The notes below the pieces were generated by a model. It saw only the letters and a list, made by a program, of their open reading frames with translations, searched no databases and had not been told where the DNA came from. A stretch of 64,000 bases of DNA from Pseudomonadota bacterium (GTDB taxonomy: Bacteria > Myxococcota_A > UBA796 > SXON01): NCBI GenBank assembly GCA_030685065.1, contig JAUXQH010000017.1, positions 93,429 to 157,428 of the forward strand. The letters run 5' to 3'. This document shows positions 52,017 through 61,300 of the stretch, in pieces. Position 1 is the stretch's first letter. Each line of letters starts with the position of its first letter. The translations under genes were made by a program, and so were the position numbers.

Positions 52017-55000
52017 CTACTCGCCCGAGCCGTAGAAGAGGTAGGCCGCGCCGACCGTCGCCAGGCTCTCGTTGGAGGTGCCCGGCGCGCCCAGCATGAA
52101 GTCGTCGTACCCGTCAGCGTCCACGTCCCCGACGATGCGGCCCGACGCGCCGAGCAGGTTGCTCGCGGCCCCGAACCAGCTCGCGTCGGCGGTCGTGAGC
52201 GAGAGGTCGCCGACGGTCGGGCCATACAGGAGCGCCGCCGCCCCCGCGTTCACGGTGGTCGCGCCGCCGAGATCGTGGTTGGGTGCGCCCACGATCACGT
52301 CGTCGAAGCCGTCTCCGTCGATGTCGCCACGACCGCTGACCGACTTGCCGACCATGTCGGTTGCGCCCGACCCCGTCACCGTCGCGACCGCGTCCAACGC
52401 CGTGATGCTCGAGCTGATCGGCCCGAGGTAGAGGTAGGCGCGGCCCACGTCACTGGCGGTCTCGTCGTACCCGTCCGCCCCGATGATGAGGTCCTCGTAG
52501 CCGTCGCCGTTGTTGTCGCCGGCGTTGGCGATGGAGTGGGTGTAGACGCTGGTGGTGTTGCTGTGGGCGATCAGCGCGCCCATCCCGGTGATGGAGAAGT
52601 CGGCGTCGGCGCTGGTCATCGACCCACCGAAGCCGGCGCCGCCCGCGAACACGAAGGCGCCAGTCGTGCTGTAGGCCAGCCCGACGATGTCCGGAACGCC
52701 GTCACCCGTGAGGTCGATGTCGTCCGCGAACCCCGCGCCCGCGCCCGCGGACGTGATGTTGGCCAGGAGCGCCGTGGAGCCCGTGACGTAGGTGCCGCTG
52801 GGCGTGGCTCCCGACAGGACGGTGCCCGAGACGGCCGTCGAGCCGCCCGACGAGACCGCCCAATCCGCGATGCCGTCGTCGTCCACATCGCCCACCTGCT
52901 CGATCTGCCCGCCCGCGAACGCGTTCGCGGCCACGCCGGAGAGCGTGATGTAGGCGCTCGAGGCCGTGTAGTTGCCCTCGATCTCGGAGCCGCCCTTGAA
53001 GAGGCACACCTCCCCCGCGTCCGTGAAGCCGTAGTTCGCGGCGTAGGCGCCGATGATCAGCTCGTCGGCGCCGTCGGCGTCCACGTCGTCCAGCATCGCG
53101 ACGCCCTGGCCCGAGCGATCGCCGCTGTTGGTGCCGGTGGACACGGTGAAGGTGGCCAGCGCGGACGCGAGCGTCGCCGTGAGCCCCGTGGCCGAGCCCG
53201 TGAGCAGGTACGTGCGCCCGGTGTTGGCGGTCGGCGTGGTGCCGAAGTCGTAGAGCCGATCCGCGAGGAGCACGTCGGCGTAGCCGTCTCCGTTGATGTC
53301 CTTGCCGCCCGCGAGGCCTCCGCCGAGGGAGCCGGTGGTGGTCGTGCTCACGGCGCCGATCGAGGTGCCCGTGTAGGTGCCCGACGCATCCGCGAGCGCC
53401 TCGCCGCCGGACCAGTCGCGGCAGGTGGTGCCCTCGAAGCAGTCGTTGTCGACGCCGTCGCCGCACACCTCTTCGGCGCCCGGGTTCGTCGCGGACGCGC
53501 CGTCGTCGCAGTCCCCCACGTCGGCCGCGTAGCCCACGGGCTGATCGCAGCTCATCGTGGTCGGGTCCGCGATGCCGTACCCGTCGCTGTCAGCGTCGGA
53601 GTACCAGGTCGAGGCGCCAGTGACGGAGGGGTCGGCGTCGTCCGCGAGGGCGTCGCAGTCCTCGTCCACGTCAGCGGCGTCGCACACCTCGGTGGCGCCG
53701 GGGTTCACGGCGAGGGTGGCGTCGTCACAGTCCCCGTCGAGGGCGACGTACTGGGCGGGCGCCTCGCACTCGAGCGCGCTCACGCCGGGGTTGCCGTAGA
53801 GATCGCCGTCGAGGTCCTGGTACCAGGTCACGAAGTCCGTGGCGCCGTCGTCCACGGAGCCGTCGCAGTCGTCGTCCTCGCCGTTGCAGGTCTCGGTGCC
53901 CATCGGGTTGACGGCGGCGGCGGTGTCGTCGCAGTCCTGGTCATCGGCCACGAAGCCGTCAGGCTCGTAGCAGGCCAGGTCGGTCGCGGTGGGATCGCCG
54001 TAGGTGTCGCCGTCGGCGTCCGCGTACCAGGTCGTCACGTCGGTCGCGTCGTCGCCGTCGGTGGTGCCGTCGCAGTTGTCGTCGATCGTGTTGCACGTCT
54101 CGGCGGCTGCGGGGTTCACCGCGCCGAGCGCGTCGTCACAGTCGGTGGCGTCCGCGACGTAGCCGGAGGGCTGGGCGCACGCGCTCGTGGGGGTCCCGGC
54201 GTCGCCGTAGCCGTCGAGGTCGGCGTCGGCGTACCAAACGGCCGCGTCGGTCGCGTCGGCCTCGTCCACCGTGCCGTCGCAGTCGTCATCGTCGCCGTTG
54301 CAGGTCTCGGGAGCGCCCGGGTAGGCGCTCGCGGCCGTGTCGTCGCAGTCGGTGTTGTCGGCGACGTACCCGGCCGGCAGGTCACACGCGGCGAGGCCGG
54401 TGTCCGCGGCGTCCCCGAAGCCGTCCCCGTCGAGATCGACGTACCAGAGCGTACCGCCGTCGGCGGCGAGATCGGCGTCGTCCGCGAGGCCGTCACAGTC
54501 CTCGTCCACGTCGTCCGCATCGCAGAGCTCGGTCGCGCCCGGGTTGATCGCGGCGACGGCGTCGTCACAGTCCTCCGCGAGCGCCGCGGAGCCCGCGGGG
54601 AGGTCGCACGAGGCCACGCCGGGGTCCGCGTCGTCCCCGAAGCCGTCCCCGTCCGCGTCGACGTAGGAGAGGGCCTGCCCGATCACGCCGGCGTCGGCGT
54701 CGTCCACGAGGGCGTCACAGTCCTCGTCCACGTCGGCGGCGTCGCACACCTCGGTGGCGCCGGGGTTCACGACGCTCGCGGTGTCGTCACAGTCGGTCGC
54801 GTCCGCGCCGTAGCCCTCGGGGGCGTCACACGCGGCGAGGCCCATGGCGGCGTCGCCGTAGCCGTCCGCGTCGACATCGGCGTACCAGGCGCCCGCGTCG
54901 AGCGCGTCGGCCTCGTCGAGGCTGCCGTCACAATCGTTGTCCGCGCCGTCGCAATACTCGTCGGCGCCGGGGAAGGTCGTCGCCGCGGCGTCGTCGCAGT

Positions 55001-56054
55001 CTTCGCACGCGGCGTACCCGTCGCCGTCGCCGTCCGCGTAGCCGACCGAGCCGTCGCAATTGTAGTCGTTGGGATCGGCGCAGTCCGACTCGTCGGCGTC
55101 GGGGCGGTACGCCACGTCCGCGTCGTCGCAGTCCCCCGCGAGCGCCGCGTAGCCATCGGGCTGATCACAGGCGGCGAGGCTGCTGCCCTCGGTGCCGAAG
55201 GTGTCGCCATCGGCGTCCACGTACCAGGTCGCGGCGTCGGAGAGGGAGGGGTCGGCGTCGTCGGCCGCGCCGTCGCAGTCCTCGTCGAGGTCGAGGCTGT
55301 CGCACACCTCGACGCCGCCGGGGCTGACCGTGGCGCGGGTGTCGTCACAGTCGGTTCCGTCGGTGACGCCGAGGCTCGGGGCGGTGCAGGTGTCGACGGC
55401 GGTGGCGGGGTCTCCGAAGCCGTCCCCGTCCACGTCCGTGTACCAGGTGGCCGCGCCGGTCGTGCTGTCGTCGGCGTCGTCCACGAGGCCGTCACAGTCC
55501 TCGTCGACCGCGCCGTCGCACACCTCGGCGGCGGCGGGGTTGACCGCGGCGTCGGCGTCGTCACAGTCGGTCGCGTCCGCGACGGTGCCGGCCGGGGCCT
55601 CGCACGCCTGGACGCCCGTGGCCGCATCGCCGTAGCCGTCGAGATCCGCGTCCGTGTACCAGGTGCCGCCACCGCTCGCGCCCTCGTCGATCACGGCGTC
55701 GCAATTGTCGTCCACGCCGTTGCAGACCTCGGCGGCGCCGGGGTTCACGGCGGCGGCTGCGTCGTCACAGTCATCGGCGTTCGTGACGGATCCGACTCCC
55801 GGCGTACACGTCTCGACGGCGTTGTCGCCATCCCCGTATCCATCGGCGTCGGCGTCGAGCCACTCTGTCGTCGGGCCGCCCACGGCAGCATCCGCGTCGT
55901 CACAGTCCTCGTCGGTGCCGATCCCGTCCCCGTCGACGTCGTCGAGGTTCACGCCGGGACCGGTGTCCTCGGTGTCTCCCGTCTCCTTGCCGGCGTCGTC
56001 ACATCCAGGAAGGAGGCCGACAAGGGCGGCGAGGAACAGCGTCGAGAGGCGCAT
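52017..56054 (-). CDS. Giant surface lipoprotein: MopE-type repeats followed by FG-GAP repeats
   Basis: 1345 residues; ATG with GGAG six bases ahead, and TAGGGT at 56077-56082 as a candidate -10. Signal MRLSTLFLAALVGLLPGC (Cys 18), then an Asp/Thr linker. Residues 40-870 are about thirteen MopE-like metal-binding repeats (ATWYVDADGDTFGTE, DCDDADAAVNPAAAEVC, DEDCDGLVDD). Residues 880-1345 contain FG-GAP repeats (GKDINGDGYADVLLAD, VGDVDDDGIADWAVSSG, AGDNNGDGYEDLIIGADGYD, RGDIDGDGFDDVIVGAPNHD). The domain order is reversed compared with the convergent gene at 45965, and no sorting signal is present at the end. Likely a calcium-dependent surface adhesin or scaffold. Confidence 0.92.
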   Translation of the reverse strand: MRLSTLFLAALVGLLPGCDDAGKETGDTEDTGPGVNLDDVDGDGIGTDEDCDDADAAVGGPTTEWLDADADGYGDGDNAVETCTPGVGSVTNADDCDDAAAAVNPGAAEVCNGVDDNCDAVIDEGASGGGTWYTDADLDGYGDAATGVQACEAPAGTVADATDCDDADAAVNPAAAEVCDGAVDEDCDGLVDDADDSTTGAATWYTDVDGDGFGDPATAVDTCTAPSLGVTDGTDCDDTRATVSPGGVEVCDSLDLDEDCDGAADDADPSLSDAATWYVDADGDTFGTEGSSLAACDQPDGYAALAGDCDDADVAYRPDADESDCADPNDYNCDGSVGYADGDGDGYAACEDCDDAAATTFPGADEYCDGADNDCDGSLDEADALDAGAWYADVDADGYGDAAMGLAACDAPEGYGADATDCDDTASVVNPGATEVCDAADVDEDCDALVDDADAGVIGQALSYVDADGDGFGDDADPGVASCDLPAGSAALAEDCDDAVAAINPGATELCDADDVDEDCDGLADDADLAADGGTLWYVDLDGDGFGDAADTGLAACDLPAGYVADNTDCDDTAASAYPGAPETCNGDDDDCDGTVDEADATDAAVWYADADLDGYGDAGTPTSACAQPSGYVADATDCDDALGAVNPAAAETCNTIDDNCDGTTDGDDATDVTTWYADADGDTYGDPTATDLACYEPDGFVADDQDCDDTAAAVNPMGTETCNGEDDDCDGSVDDGATDFVTWYQDLDGDLYGNPGVSALECEAPAQYVALDGDCDDATLAVNPGATEVCDAADVDEDCDALADDADPSVTGASTWYSDADSDGYGIADPTTMSCDQPVGYAADVGDCDDGASATNPGAEEVCGDGVDNDCFEGTTCRDWSGGEALADASGTYTGTSIGAVSTTTTGSLGGGLAGGKDINGDGYADVLLADRLYDFGTTPTANTGRTYLLTGSATGLTATLASALATFTVSTGTNSGDRSGQGVAMLDDVDADGADELIIGAYAANYGFTDAGEVCLFKGGSEIEGNYTASSAYITLSGVAANAFAGGQIEQVGDVDDDGIADWAVSSGGSTAVSGTVLSGATPSGTYVTGSTALLANITSAGAGAGFADDIDLTGDGVPDIVGLAYSTTGAFVFAGGAGFGGSMTSADADFSITGMGALIAHSNTTSVYTHSIANAGDNNGDGYEDLIIGADGYDETASDVGRAYLYLGPISSSITALDAVATVTGSGATDMVGKSVSGRGDIDGDGFDDVIVGAPNHDLGGATTVNAGAAALLYGPTVGDLSLTTADASWFGAASNLLGASGRIVGDVDADGYDDFMLGAPGTSNESLATVGAAYLFYGSGE

Positions 56055-56367
56055 GGGGGCTCCAAAGGGGCGCGGACCCTACACGAGACCGAGCCGATCC
56101 GCCACCGTCCCGCCGTGACGGTTCGCCGTCGGCAGTGCTCCGTACCGAGTCAGTCGGGAACCAACGATGTATCAACTGATACATCGTCGTAACCGCTGGA
56201 GCGACTCGGGGTCGAGGGTCGCGGCAGATGGGATGAGGCGGCCGGCGCTCCAGGCGGCGCGCCGCCTTCCTGGTGGTCGCACGGGGCGACGTCGACACGG
56301 CGGACGACGTGGTGACCGTCGTGGGCGACATCGCCGCCGCCGCCGCGTCAGCATAGGCCCTTCGGCA
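56055..56367. other. Divergent intergenic region with palindrome
   Basis: 313 bases between the minus-strand giant and the plus-strand lipoprotein gene. It holds the -10 box of the former (56077-56082), an 11-bp perfect inverted repeat (56164-56187) and, just before the plus-strand start, TAGGCC at eight bases from the ATG. The open frame running from 56167 into the lipoprotein gene has a very Arg-rich composition and no signal of its own, so I do not read it as coding. Confidence 0.6.
56164..56187. promoter_or_regulatory. Perfect 11-bp inverted repeat, candidate operator
   Basis: Arms ACGATGTATCA and TGATACATCGT with the two-base spacer AC. It is AT-rich within very GC-rich DNA, and lies 110 bases upstream of one start and 181 bases upstream of the other. 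The core TATCA-n2-TGATA resembles TetR-family operator cores. No regulator gene is adjacent. Confidence 0.6.
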
Positions 56368-58011
56368 ATGCGTTCAACCATTATCGTGTCGGGAGGGCTG
56401 CTCCTCGCGTCGGCCACGGGGTGTGTGACCTATCGGGAGCGGGTCCACCAGGCGGTGCTCGCCGCGGACAATGACCGGCTGTACGATCTCAAGGGGGTGC
56501 TCCGGCGCAAGCCCACACCCGAGAACTGCCTTGCCTTCCTGGAAGAATGCGCCACGGTGGCCCCCCTGAACTACGTCTGCAAGAGCGAGGCCCATTATGG
56601 GACGGAGGAGTGCGTCGGGGTGTTTGTTCCGTACGGCGATCTGTCCGTGCCGATCCGGTCGGCCTTCTGGGAGCTGCAGCGGGTCGCGCTGGCCGAGCAG
56701 GGCGTGAACGTCGCCGACGAGTTGGCGGTCAACGCCGAGCTCGAGGCCGCCCTCGCCCGTCCGTGGCGGGTCGACGAACGGCTCGCGCTCCTGAGGCGCT
56801 TCGGCGCCTTTTACACCACGCCGCAGCCGGGCGTCCTCGCGTGGGACTACACCGATGACAGACTCCGGCGGAATGGCGCGTTGGAATTCCTCGACGCGCG
56901 CGCGAGCCTGGGACAACGCGCCATCGATGCCACGGCCGAGGCGTTGAGGATCGGCCTCGACGATCGGGCCACCCGCGTCGCGCTCTACAACGCCGCGATG
57001 CACGTGCAGGGCAATCGCACCCGCCTCGACGAAGCCTTCGACGCCGCCGATCTCGCTGAGCGGGACCGCGACCTGAACGCGCTCGACACGCTCCGCGCGA
57101 CGGGCGACGTCCTCGCCTGGGTCCGCTCGGCGATCGCCCACGGACTGATCAGCGAGGCGAGGGGGCAGATCATCCCGGCGACCCGGGTGTTGATCGACGC
57201 GGGCGATCCGATGGCCGCGGTGGCGCTCGCGGAGGCGGTCGGAGACCTGCCCCTGGCGAACGCGATCCTCGACGTCGCACCGCCCGAACCGTGGCCGGCC
57301 ATTCGAAAAGCGGCGCGCGACCTCGAGTCATCGAAGCCGGCGACGACCGCGGTCCTTCGCCGGGCGCTGCAGGGCGCCGGGCGCGACCTGCGTGACCACC
57401 CGGCGACCGGTGCCGTTGCGACCTGGCTCGCCGACACGAGCAAACGTGGCGTGGCGAGCGTCGACTCGTGCCCCGGATCACTGGAAACGGCGACGATGGT
57501 CGTCCGGGGCATCTCGTGCGGGGAGGACGTGGAATACGAGTGGAGCCACGTGGAAGGGAGCACGTCGGTGTCCACCGCTCAGTACCTGGATGGCTCGGGT
57601 CGGTACACCGGTACGACGACCACGACGACGCCCAGCCGTGACTACCTCGACGAGGAGGAGTTCCTGACGGTCACCGGCGAGTTCGAATTCTACTTCGGCA
57701 CCCACCGGGTCCGGGTGCCGATCGCGTCCCGGCGGGAGACGCCGGACGCGAGGAAGGCAAGGTATTCCCGGCCCGCCAGCCGGGGGCCAGCGCCCACCTC
57801 GAAGTTCTACGCCGACATCCTCGGCATCGCCAACGCCGAGATCGTCGGCGCCCGAGCGGCCCTGCTCGACCGCACACGCCGTGCGCTCGACGCCGTGCGC
57901 GGCCGTCCGGAAGGGGACGAGTGGGCGGCAGAGCTGCTCCTGCTCAGCGATCGGGATGAACCGGCGGCGATCGAGCACTTCCGTGGGCGCTTCGGGCTCG
58001 AGACCTGGTAG
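56368..58011 (+). CDS. Lipoprotein of unknown function, helical repeats and C-terminal beta domain
   Basis: A 547-residue protein from ATG 56368, chosen because MRSTIIVSGGLLLASATGC is a proper lipoprotein signal (Cys 19). Residues 20-110 carry four Cys (ENCLAFLEECATVAPLNYVC, TEECVGVF). Residues 115-370 are a long helical array of TPR-like character (VDERLALLRRFGAF, LDEAFDAADLAERDRDLNAL, GDPMAAVALAEAVGDLPLAN). Residues 390-547 include a beta part with two Cys (VVRGISCGEDVEYEWSHVEG, FLTVTGEFEFYFGTHRVRVP) and a helical end. It might be a scaffold for envelope complexes. No domain identified. The palindrome upstream may control it. Confidence 0.78.
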   Translation: MRSTIIVSGGLLLASATGCVTYRERVHQAVLAADNDRLYDLKGVLRRKPTPENCLAFLEECATVAPLNYVCKSEAHYGTEECVGVFVPYGDLSVPIRSAFWELQRVALAEQGVNVADELAVNAELEAALARPWRVDERLALLRRFGAFYTTPQPGVLAWDYTDDRLRRNGALEFLDARASLGQRAIDATAEALRIGLDDRATRVALYNAAMHVQGNRTRLDEAFDAADLAERDRDLNALDTLRATGDVLAWVRSAIAHGLISEARGQIIPATRVLIDAGDPMAAVALAEAVGDLPLANAILDVAPPEPWPAIRKAARDLESSKPATTAVLRRALQGAGRDLRDHPATGAVATWLADTSKRGVASVDSCPGSLETATMVVRGISCGEDVEYEWSHVEGSTSVSTAQYLDGSGRYTGTTTTTTPSRDYLDEEEFLTVTGEFEFYFGTHRVRVPIASRRETPDARKARYSRPASRGPAPTSKFYADILGIANAEIVGARAALLDRTRRALDAVRGRPEGDEWAAELLLLSDRDEPAAIEHFRGRFGLETW

Positions 58012-58396
58012 CTCGACGATAGCGTCGCAAGTCGGAGGAGGCGGGGTAGGGCTCGCGTGAGAGATCCCGCTCCGCGTGACGACCACGGTCCGGAGGCCCG
58101 AGGTGTCCTGACCCAGGCGCTCGAGCTCGACGCGGCCGGGTAGCCGGGAACCGGCAGCGGAGACACTGGCCCAGGGATCTCCGGAAAGAGTTGATGCTTC
58201 TGCGAGCGCCAGCCATGGCCTGCCGGTCCTTCCGCGTTCCGTCGTGCCCGCCCGGGCGGGCTTGACCGCGTCCTCCGCGGGTCTAGACCTTTCGTGACAG
58301 CCACCTCATTTCGAGGTGACTGCGCGCGGATCCCACCGGATCTCGCGCCGATTGGCTGATGTTCGAGCTCCGCGCCTCGCGGGGCATGGGGGGAAT
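58012..58396. other. Intergenic region without a confident gene
   Basis: 385 bases. I see a 16-bp perfect GC palindrome GCCCGCCCGGGCGGGC (58246-58261), directly followed by TTGACC (58262-58267) and, after a 16-base spacer, TAGACC (58284-58289), a plausible sigma-70-like promoter for the peroxidase gene. A small stem CACCTC/GAGGTG lies at 58302-58318. Short frames on both strands have shadow-like Arg/Ser/Pro composition. Confidence 0.4.
58262..58289 (+). promoter_or_regulatory. Candidate sigma-70-type promoter
   Basis: TTGACC, 16-base spacer, TAGACC, about 107 bases before the TTG at 58397. It is one of the few places with a recognisable -35. A 16-bp palindrome abuts the -35 and could be an operator. 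Confidence 0.3.
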
Positions 58397-61300
58397 TTGT
58401 CATCTCATCGTCCCCGGGCGTGGGGCCCGTATCTCGTCATAGGCAGCGTGCTCGCGCTGGCCCTCTCCGTGCCCGTCCTCGCCCAGGAAGGGGGCACCAT
58501 CCTGAACCCGACGGTGCCGCGCGAGCTGCCGGTAGAGATCGAGACGGAGCTCGCGCCGGCTGGCTCCCTCAAGCAGGCCCCGCTGTGGAAGGAGACCGTT
58601 CAGCTCCTGGAGGACCCGTACTCCGCCCCGGTGCGGCGACCCTCCTTCCTCCCTCCTGGGTGCAGCTACGCAGTCGGTGCGAGTCTGCCTTGCGACGATA
58701 CGCTCATGCCCGAGCTCAACGTCTATCCCCTCGACTACGCGCCTCTCACCGGTCAGACGCTCCGCCTTCGGACCTCCGACGGCGAGATCAGTTGGGACCA
58801 GCCGGGCCCCCTGTTCGACCCGGACGAGGTGGTCGACGTGGACGCGAACAACACCCCGCTCGAACTGCGCACGATAATCGGGGAGCTGTTCATCGACGAC
58901 GACGACAACCTCGTCGTCTCCAACCCGGACGACGATCCGCGGATCCCACCCGACGGCACGATCGTCGCGATCCCGGCCGTCGTGGACGGTGTGCTCTTTG
59001 CGTTCGACGAGGAGACCGGCGAGCTCGAGGAGGTGGTGGAGCTCGAAACGCCAATCAGCGAAGTGGACTTCTTCCGTGGCGCGACGGACAACCAGGGCAT
59101 CCCTGCCGCCCTGCAATCTTTCGCGAAGGGGCGCCCGGCGGCCGAAGTGCTCGGCAAGGCGCTGTTCTGGGACATGCAGGTCGGCAGCGACGGCGTCCAG
59201 GCCTGTGGGACCTGTCACTTCAGCGCCGGGGTCGACAACCGAACGCGCAACCAGCTCAACCCTGATCACCTCGGCGGGGATCTCGCCCTGGACTTCAACG
59301 GGCCGAACGAGGAGATCGAGGCCGCGGACTTCCCGTTCCACGGCCTCGCGGATCCGGACATCCCCGGCGAGGACCTCGTCAACCCGGGCAACGTCACCCG
59401 GGACTCGAACGACGTGATGTCGTCGATGGGTGTGCGCTTCACCCTGTTCGTGGACATCCCCCCGCCGGGGACGGGCGCGTTCGCTCCGGCGTTCAACGGC
59501 GTTCGGGCGCTCCGGCCTGACCTCGGCAGCGCCTCACCGGACCCAATTCCCGCGTTCGTCGACCCCGGAACGAACGTTAACCTGCGCCGCGTGGAGCCCC
59601 GCAACACGCCCACGATGCACTCAGCCGCCTTCAACTTCGACAACTTCTGGGACGGGCGCGCCCGCTTCCACTTCAACGGCGGAAGCGTTTTCGGCCCCTC
59701 CGACCCAGCGTTCCACCTCTTCGTCGACCCGGGCACGCCGGGTCCCGGCGGCGGCCCCCTCCAGGGCACGACGAACGGGCTCGTCCGGCCTGAGCTCCTC
59801 GAGGAGGATCCGGACGTGGCGGCCCAGCCGGTCCGTATCAAGTTCTCGAGCCTCGCCTCCCAGGCCGTGGGCCCGCCGCTCTCCGACTTCGAGATGTCGT
59901 TCTCGGGCCGTAGCTGGGCGAAGATCGGCAAGAAGATGCTGCAGGGCGGCGCTCGATCCGCGAACAGCGTGACACCGCTGGCGAATCAGCTCGTCGCCAC
60001 GACCGACAGCGTGATGGGGCCCTGGTCCAACCAGGGCGGCACCAACTGTGTAACGCTCGGCCGGCCGACCGCGGTCAACCGCCCCGGACTGTGCGTGTCC
60101 TACGTCGAGCTCATCACGCTCGCGTATCCGCACCGGTATTGGCACAACAGCGGCCAGCACTTCAACATCGTCGCCGACGCCACCGATCCCTTCGACGGCG
60201 TCCGCCTGCAGGTCGCCCCGGGCGCTTCCAACCCGACGAACCGGCAGCAGGTCAACCAGATGGAGGCGAATTTCGCCTTCTTCTTCGGGATGGCGGTACA
60301 GGCCTACGAGCAGCTCCTCATCCCCGACGACACGCCTTTCGACCGGTTCATGGACGCGAACCCGCTCGCGGCCAATGGCGTGGGCCAGCCCGGCGAGCAG
60401 GGAACCCTTCCGCCGGATCGGATCCCAGAGCTCGTCGGACCCATCACGCTCGTCGACGGGTTCGGGGAGGACGAGCTCTTCGGGTTCGACATCTTCTCGG
60501 GCGCCAACCTGACGGCCGCGCTGGACGTGGGGTCGGCACGCAACCCCGAGGGGGTGGGCTCCAACCCGTTCCTCCGCACGGGCCGGTGCATGCTCTGTCA
60601 CCTCGGGCCGGAGCAGACCGATCACACCAGCAACGTCAACCACGGCCTCCTCATCTCGGACACCGAGTTCGAGTTGCCGCCCCCGGGGGAGCCGGAGCCC
60701 ACGGGCCCCTTCCGTACCATCTCCGGCCTGATGCTCGAGGAGGAGGTCGAGGAGCCGGCGCAAGACGGCGTGGAGGTCGAGAACCGGAACATGGCGCTCG
60801 TCGACGATCCGGGCACCCCCTGGCACGAGGGTCAAGTGGGCGAGCCGAACGGCATCGCCTTCGGAGACAACGGCATCTACAACGTCGGGCTCAGGCCCAC
60901 GGCCGAGGACGGCGGCCGCGGGGAGGACGATCCCTTCGGGTGGCCCCTCTCTCTCTCGGCGCTCGCGATGATGAACCTCGCCGGACCGGACTTCGAGCCG
61001 TGTGACGATGCCGGCGACACGCCGTGCGCGATGCCGAACTTCGACCCGAGCTTCGGCCTCGGCGGGGGCCTCTTCGAGGAGACGGGTGGAGGGCTCCCGT
61101 ACCCCGGAACGACCCTCACGCTCCAATCCATCAACCCCGGGCTGGCCATGGCGCCGCTCCAGCCGCTGATGCCCGACTACATGGCCCCGTGGCTGAACAA
61201 CATGCCCGCGGGCGAGCTCCACCCGGAGGTCGACGAGCTCGCGTTCGCGCCGAACACCCTCACTCCCGACACGCCCTTCGCGGAGTACGGCGAGATCCTG

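Noticed and set aside
56167..56367. N-terminal extension of the lipoprotein at 56368
   Set aside because: It is Arg-rich, overlaps the palindrome, and would bury the lipoprotein signal 67 residues inside the protein.
57944..58216. Minus-strand 90-codon frame in the gap before the peroxidase
   Set aside because: Arg/Ser/Pro-rich composition typical of a shadow frame, no ribosome binding site, and partial overlap with the lipoprotein gene.
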